Assembly: GCA_012932865.1 (NCBI GenBank)
Contig: SAXG01000003.1
Location: 806,001-870,000 of the forward strand
DNA length: 64,000 bases
Source of the DNA: Amylostereum areolatum
Lineage: Eukaryota > Basidiomycota > Agaricomycetes > Russulales > Stereaceae
Reading direction: 5' to 3'
Shown: piece by piece, positions 11,911-23,929 of the stretch
Layout of the letters: every line of letters begins with the position of its first letter
Numbering within the stretch: position 1 is the stretch's first letter
Position numbers and translations under genes: made by a program
The notes under the pieces: generated by a model
Database searches by the model: none
Told to the model about the DNA's origin: nothing
Seen by the model: the letters and a program-made list of their open reading frames with translations, nothing else

Positions 11911-12351
11911 CATCCTAGGACTCCACTCTTCTGTTTTCGTACATTGTCTTGACCTTGTACTATATAGTGCACACATACCCCCACCCCCGGCCTGTTTCAC
12001 CGCTGTTTTACACCGTTACACTCTGTATGCGCTCTAATCACTGGTACCACGCATAAGCTATATGCTTTTTTCTCTACTACTTACTTGCTTAGATTTACGC
12101 ACGCGGACATTGTTCTTATCCTTGCCGCTGTATACTGCGCTCCTCATGATTTGACGAATGGCATTTAAATTGGAGAAACGAGCAATTTTATTGTGGGTGT
12201 TGTATGTAGTGTGGTGAATTATGATCCATGACTGAGGAATACTGGCAACTGTCCAACTCGACAACTCGAACAATGCAGTGAACAAAAGCGACGAAACAAA
12301 ACAGATGAAGAGCGTCCAAAGCGAGTAGATAGAAGACAAAGCCTACGTGGG
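11911..12351. other. Convergent intergenic region
   Basis: Holds the 3' ends of the kelch gene (+) and the Ser/Pro-rich gene (-). No coding sequence is supported. A short C-rich run lies near 11980. Confidence 0.55.
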
Positions 12352-15300
12352 CTACGCGTCCGTCGTGATACCGTGCCTCCATTCATCAACGCGGTTGAAC
12401 TTGGCGGAGTCTGGCGCGGGAGGGGGACTGCCCGATATTGGCGGCACCATGGGCATCATCATTGGGGACACCATGGGAGCCCCGAAAAAACCGGAACCCA
12501 TCATAGAGGGGTTGGAGAACATCATGCTGGTATGCATCTGCGCCTGCATCATCATCTGATGTTGCTGCTGTTGCTGGACTAGCATCTGGTATTGCGTTCG
12601 GCGTTGTTGGTCGGGATGCAGTCCGAGAGGCTTGTCATCTTCGTCCTCGTCGGCGCCTTGGCCGGACGCAGTGGCAGACACGAAACGTGAGGCGCGTAGG
12701 CCAAGTGGTTTGTTGTCGTCATCATCATCATCGCCGCTCGTTGCGTTGATGCCCGGCTTATCGAAGTCGAACGAAGGAATGCCCAGTTTGGCCTTCTCGA
12801 TAAGAGTTGATAAGGGTTTCTCTTCATCAGAATCGTCGTGGGTAGCTCTGGAAGGATCCAAGTGCGTGGCGCGCTGCATGGCACGACCCACGGTAGCGGC
12901 GAGAGGAAGGTCTTCTTCGCTGTCTTCGCCAGCTTGAGGCTCGGAGGAGAGGCCTCGCGCTCGATTAGGATATCTAGGTCCAACGCCAGTCGTGCGAACA
13001 GGCCCCCCCTGGCCATCATCAGAGGATCCTGCAAACCAACCAGCTGTCTCTGTGTCCTTGTTCCCGGAACCTTGGGAGATTGGTAGGCGGTCAGAATCGC
13101 TGCCGCTGTCTGACTCGTTGTCTTCGTCGTGTGCGGGTGGGGGTGGGCCCCGCGTGACATTCCGAGGGATGATAGGGAGAACAGGAGGCGCAATTGAAAC
13201 GCGACCCTCAGCATCTGGCGAGGGTGATAGCGAAGCCTGTGGAGGAGGGACCTCCGTTTCTTTTCCTTTTCCTTTCTTTTTCTTCCGACTCTGTTTCTCT
13301 TGCTTAGCCATCTCCAATGCTTCATGCCTTTTACGAGATTCTTCCTCCTGTGATTCGATGTCCTTCAACTTCGCCATCTCACGCTCCCACAGAGTGTCCA
13401 CGCCAAACACAGATCGTGTAGTTGGTATGCCCGAACGTGGGCGAAGATTTTGCCCAAGGGAGCCAGGGGAGCCATCATCGTCGAAGTTGAGGAGTGGTTT
13501 CGCCCCACTCGACATCCTGCGTCCGAGGCCGGGTCGGGCTGGAACAAGACCTTCCATATTCTGCGAGACGGGTCGTGGATGTAAGGTCGCGGGGTCAATC
13601 AACGTCGTCGATCTCTTCATAGGGTTTCTCGCCATCATCGAGGGACGGTCGTCCCCTGTGAAAACACTAGAAGTGCTGTGAGACCACCAAAGTACTGAAA
13701 CAAACTAGGGTACGTACCGCTGCTTGCTGCGCATCGTAGCCTTCCGTGCCTCTAACTCGTCCACCAAACTTCGACCGTAAAGCTTGCCAACCGGTCGGCC
13801 GGATTCGGGCTCATCAACGACCACGCTGACGGGTCGAACAGACTGCTCGTCCTCGGGAAAAGTAGGTATGATCTGCTGTCCATCTTCGGTGGCGCGCTCT
13901 AACCTTCGATCAATATCTGCGTACGATACGTCCCGTTGTCCGCCAACCATAAGCGAGTTTCGGAATGTAAGCTGTGAGAGTGTGAGATCTGCCCGGGGAT
14001 TGGGAATGAAGGAATTGGACGCTATAGGCACAGCGGACGGAGGGGCGGTCAGATTTTGAAGCAGGGCTCCTGATGATACGCGTCGTGAACGAGCCTCTCC
14101 GGGAAGTGGAGGCCCATCTGTTGAGTACTCGAATCCCTCCCTTCTGAACCGATTTTGGTCTGGAGGCGGGGGGGCGCTCTGAAGGGGACTGGGCATAACG
14201 AGAACTTTGGGTCGCAATAAGTCAAGAGTGCTCGAATATGGCCGTTCTCGGGGATATGATGATTGCAGTGGACCGCTTAACATGGAGGAGGCGTCATTGT
14301 CGAGAAACATGCGTGAACCCATAGAGACATTCGATTGACGACGTTGATGCGCAAGGACTTTAGGGTCGAAGCGAGAGGAGCGGGAAGGGGAAGGAGGTTG
14401 TACTGCAAACACATTCTCGTTATCTTCGTTAAGTAGCGCGCGGGAACCAAGGGTGCCTATTGACGTCGTCCGAGAGCGCGCGGCCTTCGGATCGAAACGG
14501 GAAGTTTGGCTGGGGGAGGGGGGTCTGAGGGCAAAGGGGTTCGTGTCGATCTCGCCATTGTCGAACATGGCAGGAGATCCTATACTTGCGGTGGAGTATG
14601 AACGTTCTCTCACCACCGGGTTGGGACGTAGAGCGGCCGAATGCAATGGAGCAGGTGATGCCGACCGAACGGATTGTGAAGGAAACGGGCACAGAATGTA
14701 ATGGAGGAGTGACTGGAAGGGATTCGAGGAGAGTATGTGTAGAAAGGGACCGAGGGCGGTGGCTAGATCGTTCGGGCACATTTCCCGACAGCTCTGTGGT
14801 AGAGCCCAAGGAACGGCGTCTTCGATCATCGCTGGACGGTGGGGGTGTACCCGCTGCGTCTAAAAATGCTCCGCCCCCACCCAGACGATCGTAGTCACCA
14901 AAACTCGACGAGCGGGTTGCGCGATGAGAGCTGTGCTGCACGGTGGGATGGGGATTGGGGAGAACACCTGTTTTCTCCTTCTCTCTTTTCTTTCCACCTT
15001 TGACCCCCTTCTCCTTCTCCTTAGGGATAAACGAATCCAGCCCCCAAGATGCTAGGTCGACCTCCAAGTTCTCGTCCGGATCATCCTCCGCTGCCTCGAG
15101 ATCTTCCTCTCCTCCTGGATCGCGTCCAAAGGGGTTGATGAGCCCGGAAAGAGAGCTGGGCGCACGCATATGGTTTGGCTCGGCCGAATTGCGTGGACTC
15201 GTGCTACCGCTGTCGTAATCACTCGGAAGGTCAACACCCAGGTAATCTGCGCTCTTGCGAGAAGTTATAGGAGGCGCAGCAGGATTTTCGGCCCGCATAT

Positions 15301-15471
15301 GGGCAAAGATGGCGCTTTCCTGCGCCGAGCGCATAGGTGCGACCGGATTGGTAGGATCATTGTCATATTCTGTGCAACAATTTGAGTATGGGCGAAGAAT
15401 GGCAGAGGGAATGGGGATGAGTTCTGACCTATCAGCGCCGCTGCGAGCTGCAGACGGGAGAAGGTGGCCAT
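12352..15471 (-). CDS. Long Ser/Pro-rich protein of unknown function, with internal repeats
   Basis: The first exon reads MATFSRLQLAAALI and splices to EYDNDPTNPVAPMRSAQESA; the last exon starts VFTGDDRPSM after an intron at about 13720 and runs to 12352. The protein is nearly all disordered. It contains an acidic patch and the motif WGLDSFIPK, a tandem repeat of about 43 residues (PPSPSQTSRFDPK, PPSPSRSSRFDPK, each followed by a S-x-G-S-x-A/M block and an acidic N-P/N-V-F segment), three D/E-x-KPL-x-L motifs and a Gln/Met-rich tail. I do not recognise the family. Between about 14660 and 14700 the frame jumps by one base with no usable intron, so either the sequence carries an extra base there or the gene is broken. 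A scaffold or trafficking protein would fit the composition, but there is no proof. Confidence 0.65.
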
Positions 15472-15810
15472 ACACCTATAGGTTGAGAGAGCACGCGAGG
15501 ACGAACGCTGGCCTGTGTCAGTGTCGGGCAAGAGTCGGGGGAACTAAACGATGACTGGAGGTAGGAGATGACAGATAGTCTAAGGTAAGTAGGAGCGGAG
15601 ACGCGGCGTTCACTGGCGTACTGCCAGCCACGTGGCTCGGGTCCATTGATCGCCTCCGGCTCATCGCTGACAGTACTTACTGTTAATGTGACAGGTATAC
15701 TACTAACGCTCGGGACAAAGTACGCGGTATACACTCATTTTCCATATTGAAGCCCCAGTAAATAAATCCATTCCATCCGCAAGACAATAAGTATACCACA
15801 TCCGTCAGGA
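15472..15810. other. Intergenic, no gene seen
   Basis: Upstream region of the Ser/Pro-rich gene and 3' side of GRP94, both on the minus strand. Nothing recognisable. Confidence 0.5.
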
Positions 15811-18800
15811 TCACAACTCGTCGTGCTTCCTCTGTCCGCTCGTCATACGCTCATACTCTTCATCATCAATCTCCTCCATGTCAATCTGTACCTGGTCCTT
15901 CAGGTGGGGAGGTAGAATGACCTTCGCCTTGCCATCGTCGTCCTCCATCGGCGGCGGCCATTGGAATTGAGAAGGATCCGCCTCAGGCTCGGGCTCGTAT
16001 TCCGACTCATCCAGCAACTCAGGGTCGACAGGAGGCGCGGGCTTCACCGTGGTGTCAGTAGCTGCGGTCTGAGACACTCCTAAAGAGCGTCGAAGCACAC
16101 GATCTACGCGCATCATGAACCTAAAATGTCCGTTAGCCACTAGGCAAGACAGGCAACTTCAAGACGAACTCATCGGTATCGGCGACTTCGAAACCAGAGC
16201 GCACCAACGCGCCGTCAATGAGAATGGATGTGACTTCCTTGAGTTCCTCTTCCGCTTCGACATCTGGCTCTTCGCCCTCTGAGGGAAGTTGCTCCACGCG
16301 GCGCAATAGTCCCTCGATCAAAGGCGAACGGGGGTTGAGTTCCAGTACCTTCTGAAGCTTCACAAATTCCTGCATCAGGTCGGCATTTTCGTCCTTCCCC
16401 TTCCTGGAGGCAGCTGCGTAGGAATAAGGTCGACACCAACGCCAACAGATGACCAGATAATGACCACGCACTCATCATGCGCTGGATATTGCCGGTGTAG
16501 CCCCTCTCATCCGCAACGATTGCGCACGGGCTCGATACCAGTCGATCGGAAATGACGACTATAAAACGGTAACTCAGTGGTCCACTCTCCTCGAAAGTCT
16601 ACCGCTGCATACCGTTGCGGACAATGCCGTTAGTTTGACCCTTCAACCAGGTCAAAAGCGGCTGGAACTTATCCTTTACCTCGGCCAACCTCTCCTTCTC
16701 CTCCTCAGGGTCGAGACCTGTCATACAAGTTGGTGCTATTTAACAACACGATGATCGAACAGGAAGAAGAAACTCACTTTCATCTCCAAACTTCAGTCCG
16801 GCCTTAGCAGCGTCTTGAAATGGCACGCCCCTGAAGTTTGAAAAGGAACACTAAGAAAACAGGCATACGATGCGCGCGATGATACTTACTTCCACTTGCG
16901 AAGATTTTGGAAGAGAATTTCATCAAGTGGGTCCGTCAACAGGAAAACTTCGTAGCCACGAGCGTTGAGTTTCTCGACGAAAACGCTCTTCATCAAGGAG
17001 GGGGCCGATTTTCCGATATCAGCAACGTAGAAGATCTGCATGAAGATAAGCTCTGGTTCTGGACCACGACCGGAAAGATGACCTGCCTGCTTCTGACCCT
17101 GTTTCTTGTTCTCCAGGTACTAAGGGTAGTGTAAGCCAAGTTCGTACAACTATATCGTTGCTCACGTCATCCAATGAAGTGTTGTTACGGTGATTAGTTG
17201 CGAACCGGGTCAAAGGCGCTAGTTTGTCGCGATTTTTCAAGTCCTCCACAGCACCGAGTTTGAACACATTTCCATAGACCTTTTGGATCTCCTGGAATTT
17301 ATCTGGATCTTCTTCGGCAATTTTGGCGAATGTCTGAATGAGACGCTTGATGATGGCGTTTTTGACCTGCTTGAGGAAAGATGTGTTTTGTAATGTCTCA
17401 CGGGACACGTTTAGAGGTAAATCGTCCGCTGGTGTAGTTATTATGATATCGCACATGGATACAAATCGAGTGGACTCACCGTCAACAATAGCCTTTACCC
17501 AGCTCGCCCACTTTGGCAGGTAGTCATCACCGAGATCAGACGTGATAAAGACACGCTTGACCATCAGACGAATATCTTTACTAGCACTTTGCAAGGGAGC
17601 TTGCCAGTAAGAATCGTCCCTAGCGACGATGGTGAGCTAGAGAGGCACAGGAAAGGAATCGTATAACACATACAGTTTTCCAGGTATGAAGATCATGGAT
17701 TTGAACGAGATGCCGGATCCCACGTCACCAGCAAAATGGTGCCACGCCAACGGTTTCGCAGCGAAGTCTTTGAAGGTCGCCTGGTAGAATAACTCGTACT
17801 CGAAGCTCGATATGTTCTTCGAGTCCCTGAAAATGACAAGATCTATGAGTAACATAAACATGGCGCGTCAACAAAGAAGCCCACCTCGTCCAAAGAGGAG
17901 GTTGAGCATTGAGATGGACCCAGTTTTCAACGATCACGGTCTTCATCTTCGGTCCTGATTTGATCTCCTGGTCTTCTTCCAATTCCTCGACGATGGCTTC
18001 GTCGTCATCGGTCTCCGTAGCTTCAGCGGCGTCTTTAACGCCATTCTCGTTCCTCAGGGATTTGTTGCTCCGCAAGCTCGTAAAGATAGACGGGAAAGGA
18101 AGTCGAAAAAATTGAGTGTTTTCCACTACATCTCCCTCTATGAGAGCCTGAACAATGCACAGTAGAACGACAACGTACACTAGCTTCGAGATGTTAACAT
18201 TGTCCAGGTACTCGACAGCGTCCGGTTTCAGGATCAGGGTGATTTCCGTGCCACGCTCGAGAGTCCTCCCACGAGGATCAGGGTAGATTGCAAAGTCATT
18301 CTCTTCAGCCGTCGAGCTGAACACGTATTGTGGCGTGTCAGGATTAGAATGGGTCTTGGCTGGAACAGAAGCAACGTAGACTTGGTCCGCGACAAGAAAG
18401 CTTTAGTCACCGTTAGCGACTGTAACGCCCCGTCGCAAAGCTGCATCGTTCACCGACCTGCTGTAGAACCCGACACCGAATGCCCCTATGAGATTTCCGG
18501 TCCCCGCTGTATCCTGATTATTCTCAGCCTTGGACAAAAATTCAGTCGTCCCAGATTTGGCCAAAGTTCCCTGAGAAGTCGCCCGTCATATAGGCGCTGA
18601 AACTGATGGCAAAAAGCACGTACGAGATTGCCAGTCAGTTCTTCTGGTGTCATTCCTACGCCATTATCTACGGGCAGGAGCGTGAGTCGTCCACTGCATA
18701 CAAAGAAGCTATCATGCAGACCTGTTATAATTAGACGTCCACCGCTGCCATCCACATCCTTGACGGCCTTGATAGTCACGTTCAATGAACTAGAGCCGTC

Positions 18801-19206
18801 CCAATAGTCCTTGTCCGTTAACGACAAGAGCCGTAGCTTCTCAAGGGCGTCGTTAGCATTTGAGATCAGCTCCCTAAGGAAAACATCCCTAAAGCACTGT
18901 TTGACTATCTCCGTGGGAATGTGTATTGACATGGCTCCTCACCGATGTGAGTAGAGGCTGCAGGCCATTGGTTAGACGATATGGTAACAACGGCTTATGG
19001 GTTTCGATACACACCTGTTAATGACAATCTTCCTCATGCGACCAACGTCACTCTAACTCAAAGGTATGAGTCTGCGAGTCGACTAAGAAAGATACACAAC
19101 GCACCTGGTAGCCATGGGTTTCCTTCGGCGAATCTGCTGCTAAATCCTGCGCGACGGCGGAAGAAGCAAGCGCGAGACCAAACAGCAAAGAGGCGAATAG
19201 CCGCAT
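15811..19206 (-). CDS. Endoplasmic reticulum Hsp90 (GRP94/endoplasmin)
   Basis: The start at 19206 opens a signal peptide ([20 protein letters not shown]), and the C-terminus is the ER retrieval signal HDEL. Spliced exons give the Hsp90 ATPase landmarks [42 protein letters not shown] and GAFGVGFYS. The middle domain ([11 protein letters not shown]) and the dimerisation part ([16 protein letters not shown]) follow, then the C-terminal [10 protein letters not shown] and an acidic tail. This is the ER lumen chaperone that folds secreted and membrane proteins; many yeasts lack it while filamentous basidiomycetes keep it. The gene has many short introns, including a tiny exon of about 14 bases near 18940 (LYSHR). 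I found no frame break. Confidence 0.93.
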
Positions 19207-21112
19207 GAAAGCGCCCTGTTGAAAGATGAGACCGCTGTAGACGTGCAGTAAATGGGACGTGATCACTGAAGTATTTAGCAGCCCAAGTGCACTGACGTGT
19301 TCCTCCGACTTGTCGTGTCCTTCTCACGATCGTGCTTCCCATCACGTGGTCGCTCTTTTCCTCTTCCCCTCTCTCATCTCTCACCAGCTGTGCGTTTCAC
19401 GTCACACTGCATCTCCTGATTCTCCTCCATTTATCGGAATCTGGGACGTGCAGCTGGCGTCTAGATTATGGGCCCTCTCCGTACACGATCTCGCCAAGTG
19501 ATACTCGTGACAGGTTCTAGCTTCTCAGGCTCCTCGGCCTTTTCCTGGATGAACATCAATTGCATGCTGCCTCGTCCTCGGTTTAGTGAGTCGATTCCCG
19601 ATAAGATGACATGGTATACCTAACAAGTGGCTATATCAGTTCCATCACTTCCTGCGTGTCAAGCCTCTCCACACTAAGTTACTAACTGTACTACTCGGGT
19701 GTCTGGTCGATGCAACGCTATTGCTGGATGCTAAGATCCAGCATTCAGCTCAAGGATCACAACATGCCTAGTGACGAATGCTCGAATAATTAAGCATTCT
19801 CCCTCGTCGTTTACCATTGTATACATGTGTTGACGAGATAGGGAGGCTTCGCCCAGATCCCGGGACGCGGGGACGACAATTCAGAGCGTGGGAATTTCAT
19901 TCCTGCAACTGGGGTCGACCACTCGGCGCGTTCCCCCGAGACTACTACTACATCCCTCAGCAGACCGCTGAAATATACAACCCACTACTCCGGGGCGGCC
20001 GCGCCCTGTGACCCTCTCATACAGGTAGCAGAGTGCACCTATGAGCACTCTCATTCCTTGACAGACAGGCGGCGTTTTCGAAGGGATACCTATTGACTTT
20101 CAGTTTGGCATTTCTCATCTGAGTACGTTGTTGTGGAAGGCACACGCCATGAGAGGGAAAACGAGAATGTAACAATCGTGCCCAAATCGTACCAATTACT
20201 ATGCTTACCGCTGATAAGATTCAGACCAGGCCCGCTGTGTAACTGTGTTGGGATTGTTATCAGGGGGCGCAGTTCCTTGACCCTCGTGCCCGGGTTTCTA
20301 ACCATGACTCCACAGAAGGTCTTCGTGTATGCCTTGTTTTTTCCTCTCGTCGGATCGCGGACTGACATCGTCCCAACAGTTACAGGCATCCATTTCGAGG
20401 ACCTTCTTTGTGCAACGTGCCACCGCTATCACCCCTCCCTCCATTTTTTTTGATACGTAGTATCGTTACTTATTTGATTCTGACTGGGCCCAAGGGACCG
20501 ACAAACCCCGCGGACGATGGCCTGTGTTCCAATCATGTACCATCGTGTTTTGTGCTATCGCCACCCATCTCGCCGCTCAGCGCCTTATTCCGAGATACCT
20601 TGTCTTCCTGACATCACCCGGCCTCCGGGACCTCCCGCCACTCCGTTTGAAGGAAAGTAGCCATGTTGGCCAGCCTTGTCTGAGATCGCATACGCCTTCC
20701 AGACCACCCCGTTGGATTCTTCCGTGGAGGCAAGCTGTCCGTGATGGACGTATTCTATCCATAGAATACAAGAGCATTTGCGAGTCCGTCATATATCTCC
20801 ATGGCGAGTCCCTTACGACGCTTCTCGACCTTACCACATTTGTAGGCGCTGTCCTTTGCGTCGGACGCTCAGCTGTTCCCCATCATCTTATCCCCCTATG
20901 CCCTTATGCGGTGCGTTTTATATATCTGCTCTATTGTGTGGACTGTCTCCCAGCTCCTAGATCCTCACAGCCGGAACCCGGCATGATGAACAAGCACGGG
21001 TCACGGACCGGGTGATCAGGGAGTCCACTGACCGAGACGGTGCTTTTACACTTTCAGACAAGTGTACGGCGTACCCTGTTCCCTTCCTATATTCTCCATA
21101 AAAGCGCGAGCA
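19207..21112. other. Long divergent intergenic region (1.9 kb)
   Basis: Lies between GRP94 (-) and zinc-finger copy 2 (+). It should hold both promoters. Around 20075-20125 a short open frame reads GVFEGIPIDFQFGISHL, followed by a plausible GTACGT donor. It looks coding, but I could not join it to other exons. It may be a relic or an unrecognised small gene. Confidence 0.45.
19293..19300. promoter_or_regulatory. Possible unfolded-protein-response element upstream of GRP94
   Basis: TGACGTGT lies 87 bp upstream of the GRP94 start. It is close to the Hac1/ATF6-type UPRE core TGACGTG. Further GACGTG cores occur at about 19255 and 19444, and a CACGTG at about 19344. ER Hsp90 genes are usually UPR targets, so the cluster is suggestive, but such short words are common. 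Confidence 0.3.
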
Positions 21113-22784
21113 ATGGCCCCCCTGCTTCTATATCCCCTTCCTGCCATTTCCTTGCACCCGGTACACGAGTTTCCCATTTACTCACCATCGCCCACACCCG
21201 CCATGTCCTTCATAGCCTCTAGAGCAAACGGCCCCAAGAGGCCTCGCTCAGAGTGAGTATGTTCATACTCTGTCGTCGTTGTACTTATAAATCCCTCCCC
21301 TGTCTCCATATGCTCTATATGTACCATCTTGCCCGTATATATACGCTGATTGATTTCATTACAGACCCTCGCCACACGTCGGGAGCCATGTCGAACACAG
21401 TAATGCTGATGTCTACAGCTACCCTCCTCCGCTACCAAGACTACCACCATTGCGTACCTTTCTTGAAGTTGAAGGCATCCCCTCTTCTTCCGTCGATGAC
21501 CAACCTCACACACACGACGGTCACGACGACACTTCCGTGCCTCACGCAGTGGCCAGAGAAGACACCGTTCAGACCTCATCGCAGTAAGTGATCTCTTCCT
21601 TTCAGATGACCGAATGACGGACGTCTTGCCTTCGCAGAAATTCGTACCCTTCCGATCACGGTTCCCGTGATGTTCCCTGGGTGCAGCCCGCCTCCAGGTC
21701 TCAATCGCCTCGCGTTAGAGGGTATGTCTGCCTTATCAGTCTTCCATTGTGGCATCCTCATAACTTTACAAAAGCCAATACTATCACCGTCCGTCGTGGC
21801 TCACAAAGCCAACGGCCCTCCCCATGGCCCAGCGACATGACCTCCAAAGCCTCCACAGCCATCCTAGCTCTCGCAAGGCATATCGTTCTCCTTCTAGCTT
21901 TAGTTTGGACAACGCCTCGAGAAAACGGAAGGCCGAATATCTTGAGTAAGTCATCTATATACCTCTGCGGTGATGATCTGTGACATGTATCTCTCCCGTG
22001 CAGTGACTCCGCCTCGGACACCTTTGACGAAGAGCGTGACGAGAGCTATGTGGATACAGAAGACAATGCGTCTACGCGTACCGAGGAATCGTCGATTGAC
22101 ACTGGCGCGCGCAGTGTCGTCGACCGACGTTCTACCGCTCGCACCGTCCCAAAAGCCAAGGGCGGTGGAAAAATCAAGCCTCCTGCCAAGGTGTATTACA
22201 ACGCACTCGGTGTCAAGCTAGAAGTTCGCCAGATTAAGGTCGACTTCGATCCCCACGAGTGGCCAAAGCACGTCGTCGAAGATGAAACCCGAGGCAAATG
22301 GCGCTGCACATGGCAGACGATGCGCAATGGGGAACCCACGACTTGCCAGTATACTGCCAAGAAGCATCTCGTAAAGCGTCACATCGAAGCTACACATATG
22401 AATATAAAGTATGTCCTACTCGCTTTTTCTTTGGGACGAGAATACTTAGCGAGAATCGCGCAGGCGTTTTGAATGCAGCTGGTGCTTCAAGACTTTCACA
22501 CAAAAGAGCAACGTCGCCGGCTGTCATCTGAATACGCAGTGAGCACCACCTCTATCTATAGTTACCTTCAATCTGAAGCTTCTGACTGCAGTTCTGGTGA
22601 AGCGCCTCATGAGTGCGAGTACTGCGACGAACGCTTCAAGGATCCATCCAAAAAGCACAAACACATGGCGCGTTTCCACTCATACGGCCCGCGTACCTCG
22701 AAGAAGCCGCGTATCGCGACGAACCAGTCTATGCACGAGACAGTAACACCGTGGGCCACCAGGTCTCCCACCAGCAGTCAATGA
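21113..22784 (+). CDS. C2H2-type zinc-finger protein, copy 2
   Basis: Paralogue of the minus-strand gene at 3987-5783. Eight exons match copy 1 one for one, and all resolved introns are in phase 2 (for example exon ends at 21252 and 21583). Shared blocks include LHPVHEF near the N-terminus, YNALGVKLEV, the long-loop finger ending HLVKRHIEATHMNIK, the atypical finger CSWCFKTFTQKSNVAGC, and HSGEAPHECEYCDERF. Start: copy 1 begins MSLRPVHEF, but the equivalent codon here is ATT, so the nearest upstream in-frame ATG at 21113 (MAPLLLYPLPAISL) is used; the ATG at 21202 is an alternative that would drop this block. Transcription factor by inference. The C-terminus ends in a basic stretch and a Ser/Thr tail that differs from copy 1. 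Confidence 0.83.
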
Positions 22785-23929
22785 TGCTGTCCATGGCTCC
22801 TAATACCTCACTTTTTTGTCATGCTGTATACCTACCGTAAGTATCCCCTTGTCTACCTCTGGCATGGTATTGCCGCCGCGTCGCTTTAATCATTTACCTG
22901 TTCAACCCGGTTATGAGTTTACCTCCATGTTGCTTCCGTCTCGCATTTGCTCCTTCAGTATGGCTGTCGCTGTTTCGTATCCCCGCTTACCCTATGCCTT
23001 AATTTTTCGACTTCTATCCAGATCTCTGCAGACTACAGGACCTTAGTATAAATAGTAGTTACGTCCCTTGCTTGTTATCGCCTGCTCACACTCTTTGGTG
23101 TGATCCGATTCTGACCGAATCTTAATTTCTATGAGGATCTGATCCAAGCAATACATTGAGGCATGGCACACCCACCGTGTCGACAACGTCTTTGACGAAA
23201 GAACGCAAGTGCCTTTACAAGGAACCAAAAGTCGCCGAGAAGCAACGACTTGTCTATTGTTCTCATGAGGGCAACTTGAACTGAATGGACCCCAACAGCG
23301 TATCTGGGTCCCCGAGATTTATGATGATCCCATAGGACTGATAGCCCTGACGAGCCAGAAGTAGATCAAGCTAACCATCGTGCCAAACACCCGTCAATGG
23401 TTGGTACGAGATAAACGCAACCACTTGTTCCCGCCAAACGCCAGGTTCCAGTCACTTCCAGGACCCCAGACAATGGCCCCAAACCGGGTGCTGCCGCCAC
23501 CCGCGCGCGGGCTCACATGACAGCCTACAGCGTTTCACCGCCAAGCTTGACCGACGTTGACATTGCGCACCGATCTAGAAGTCATTTTACATATATCATA
23601 TATCATATAAGTATACCTTACTCAACGTGCATCTGATTTAAGAAACGACTGAGTCATCTTTCAGCCCCTCATCTTGGACCTTTGTATTGCTCCAAGATTC
23701 CCCTATCCTCTTAACACAGGGAGCGCGTACCGCCGAAGGATCCTCTTCTTTTGATCCATAGACCTACCGAGGAATTCCGCAGCCTGGTCTTGTTTTGGTA
23801 AAAGACAGTACACGCTTTTGATTCCCAGTCAATCCTTTGCGATACATATTTGTTCGCCATGCCGAGTGCGCGCTGATGTCACAATAAGCACGACGGAGAG
23901 GACACACGATATATCAATGCAAAGGATCA
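22785..23929. other. Convergent intergenic region of 1.1 kb
   Basis: Lies between the stop codons of zinc-finger copy 2 (+) and the WW/FF gene (-). No gene or RNA is recognised. An AT-rich stretch with ATATATCATATATCATATA lies near 23590. Confidence 0.5.

Noticed and set aside
23580..23620. AT-rich ATATATCATATATCATATA as an origin or centromere feature
   Set aside because: It is too short and isolated, with no supporting structure.
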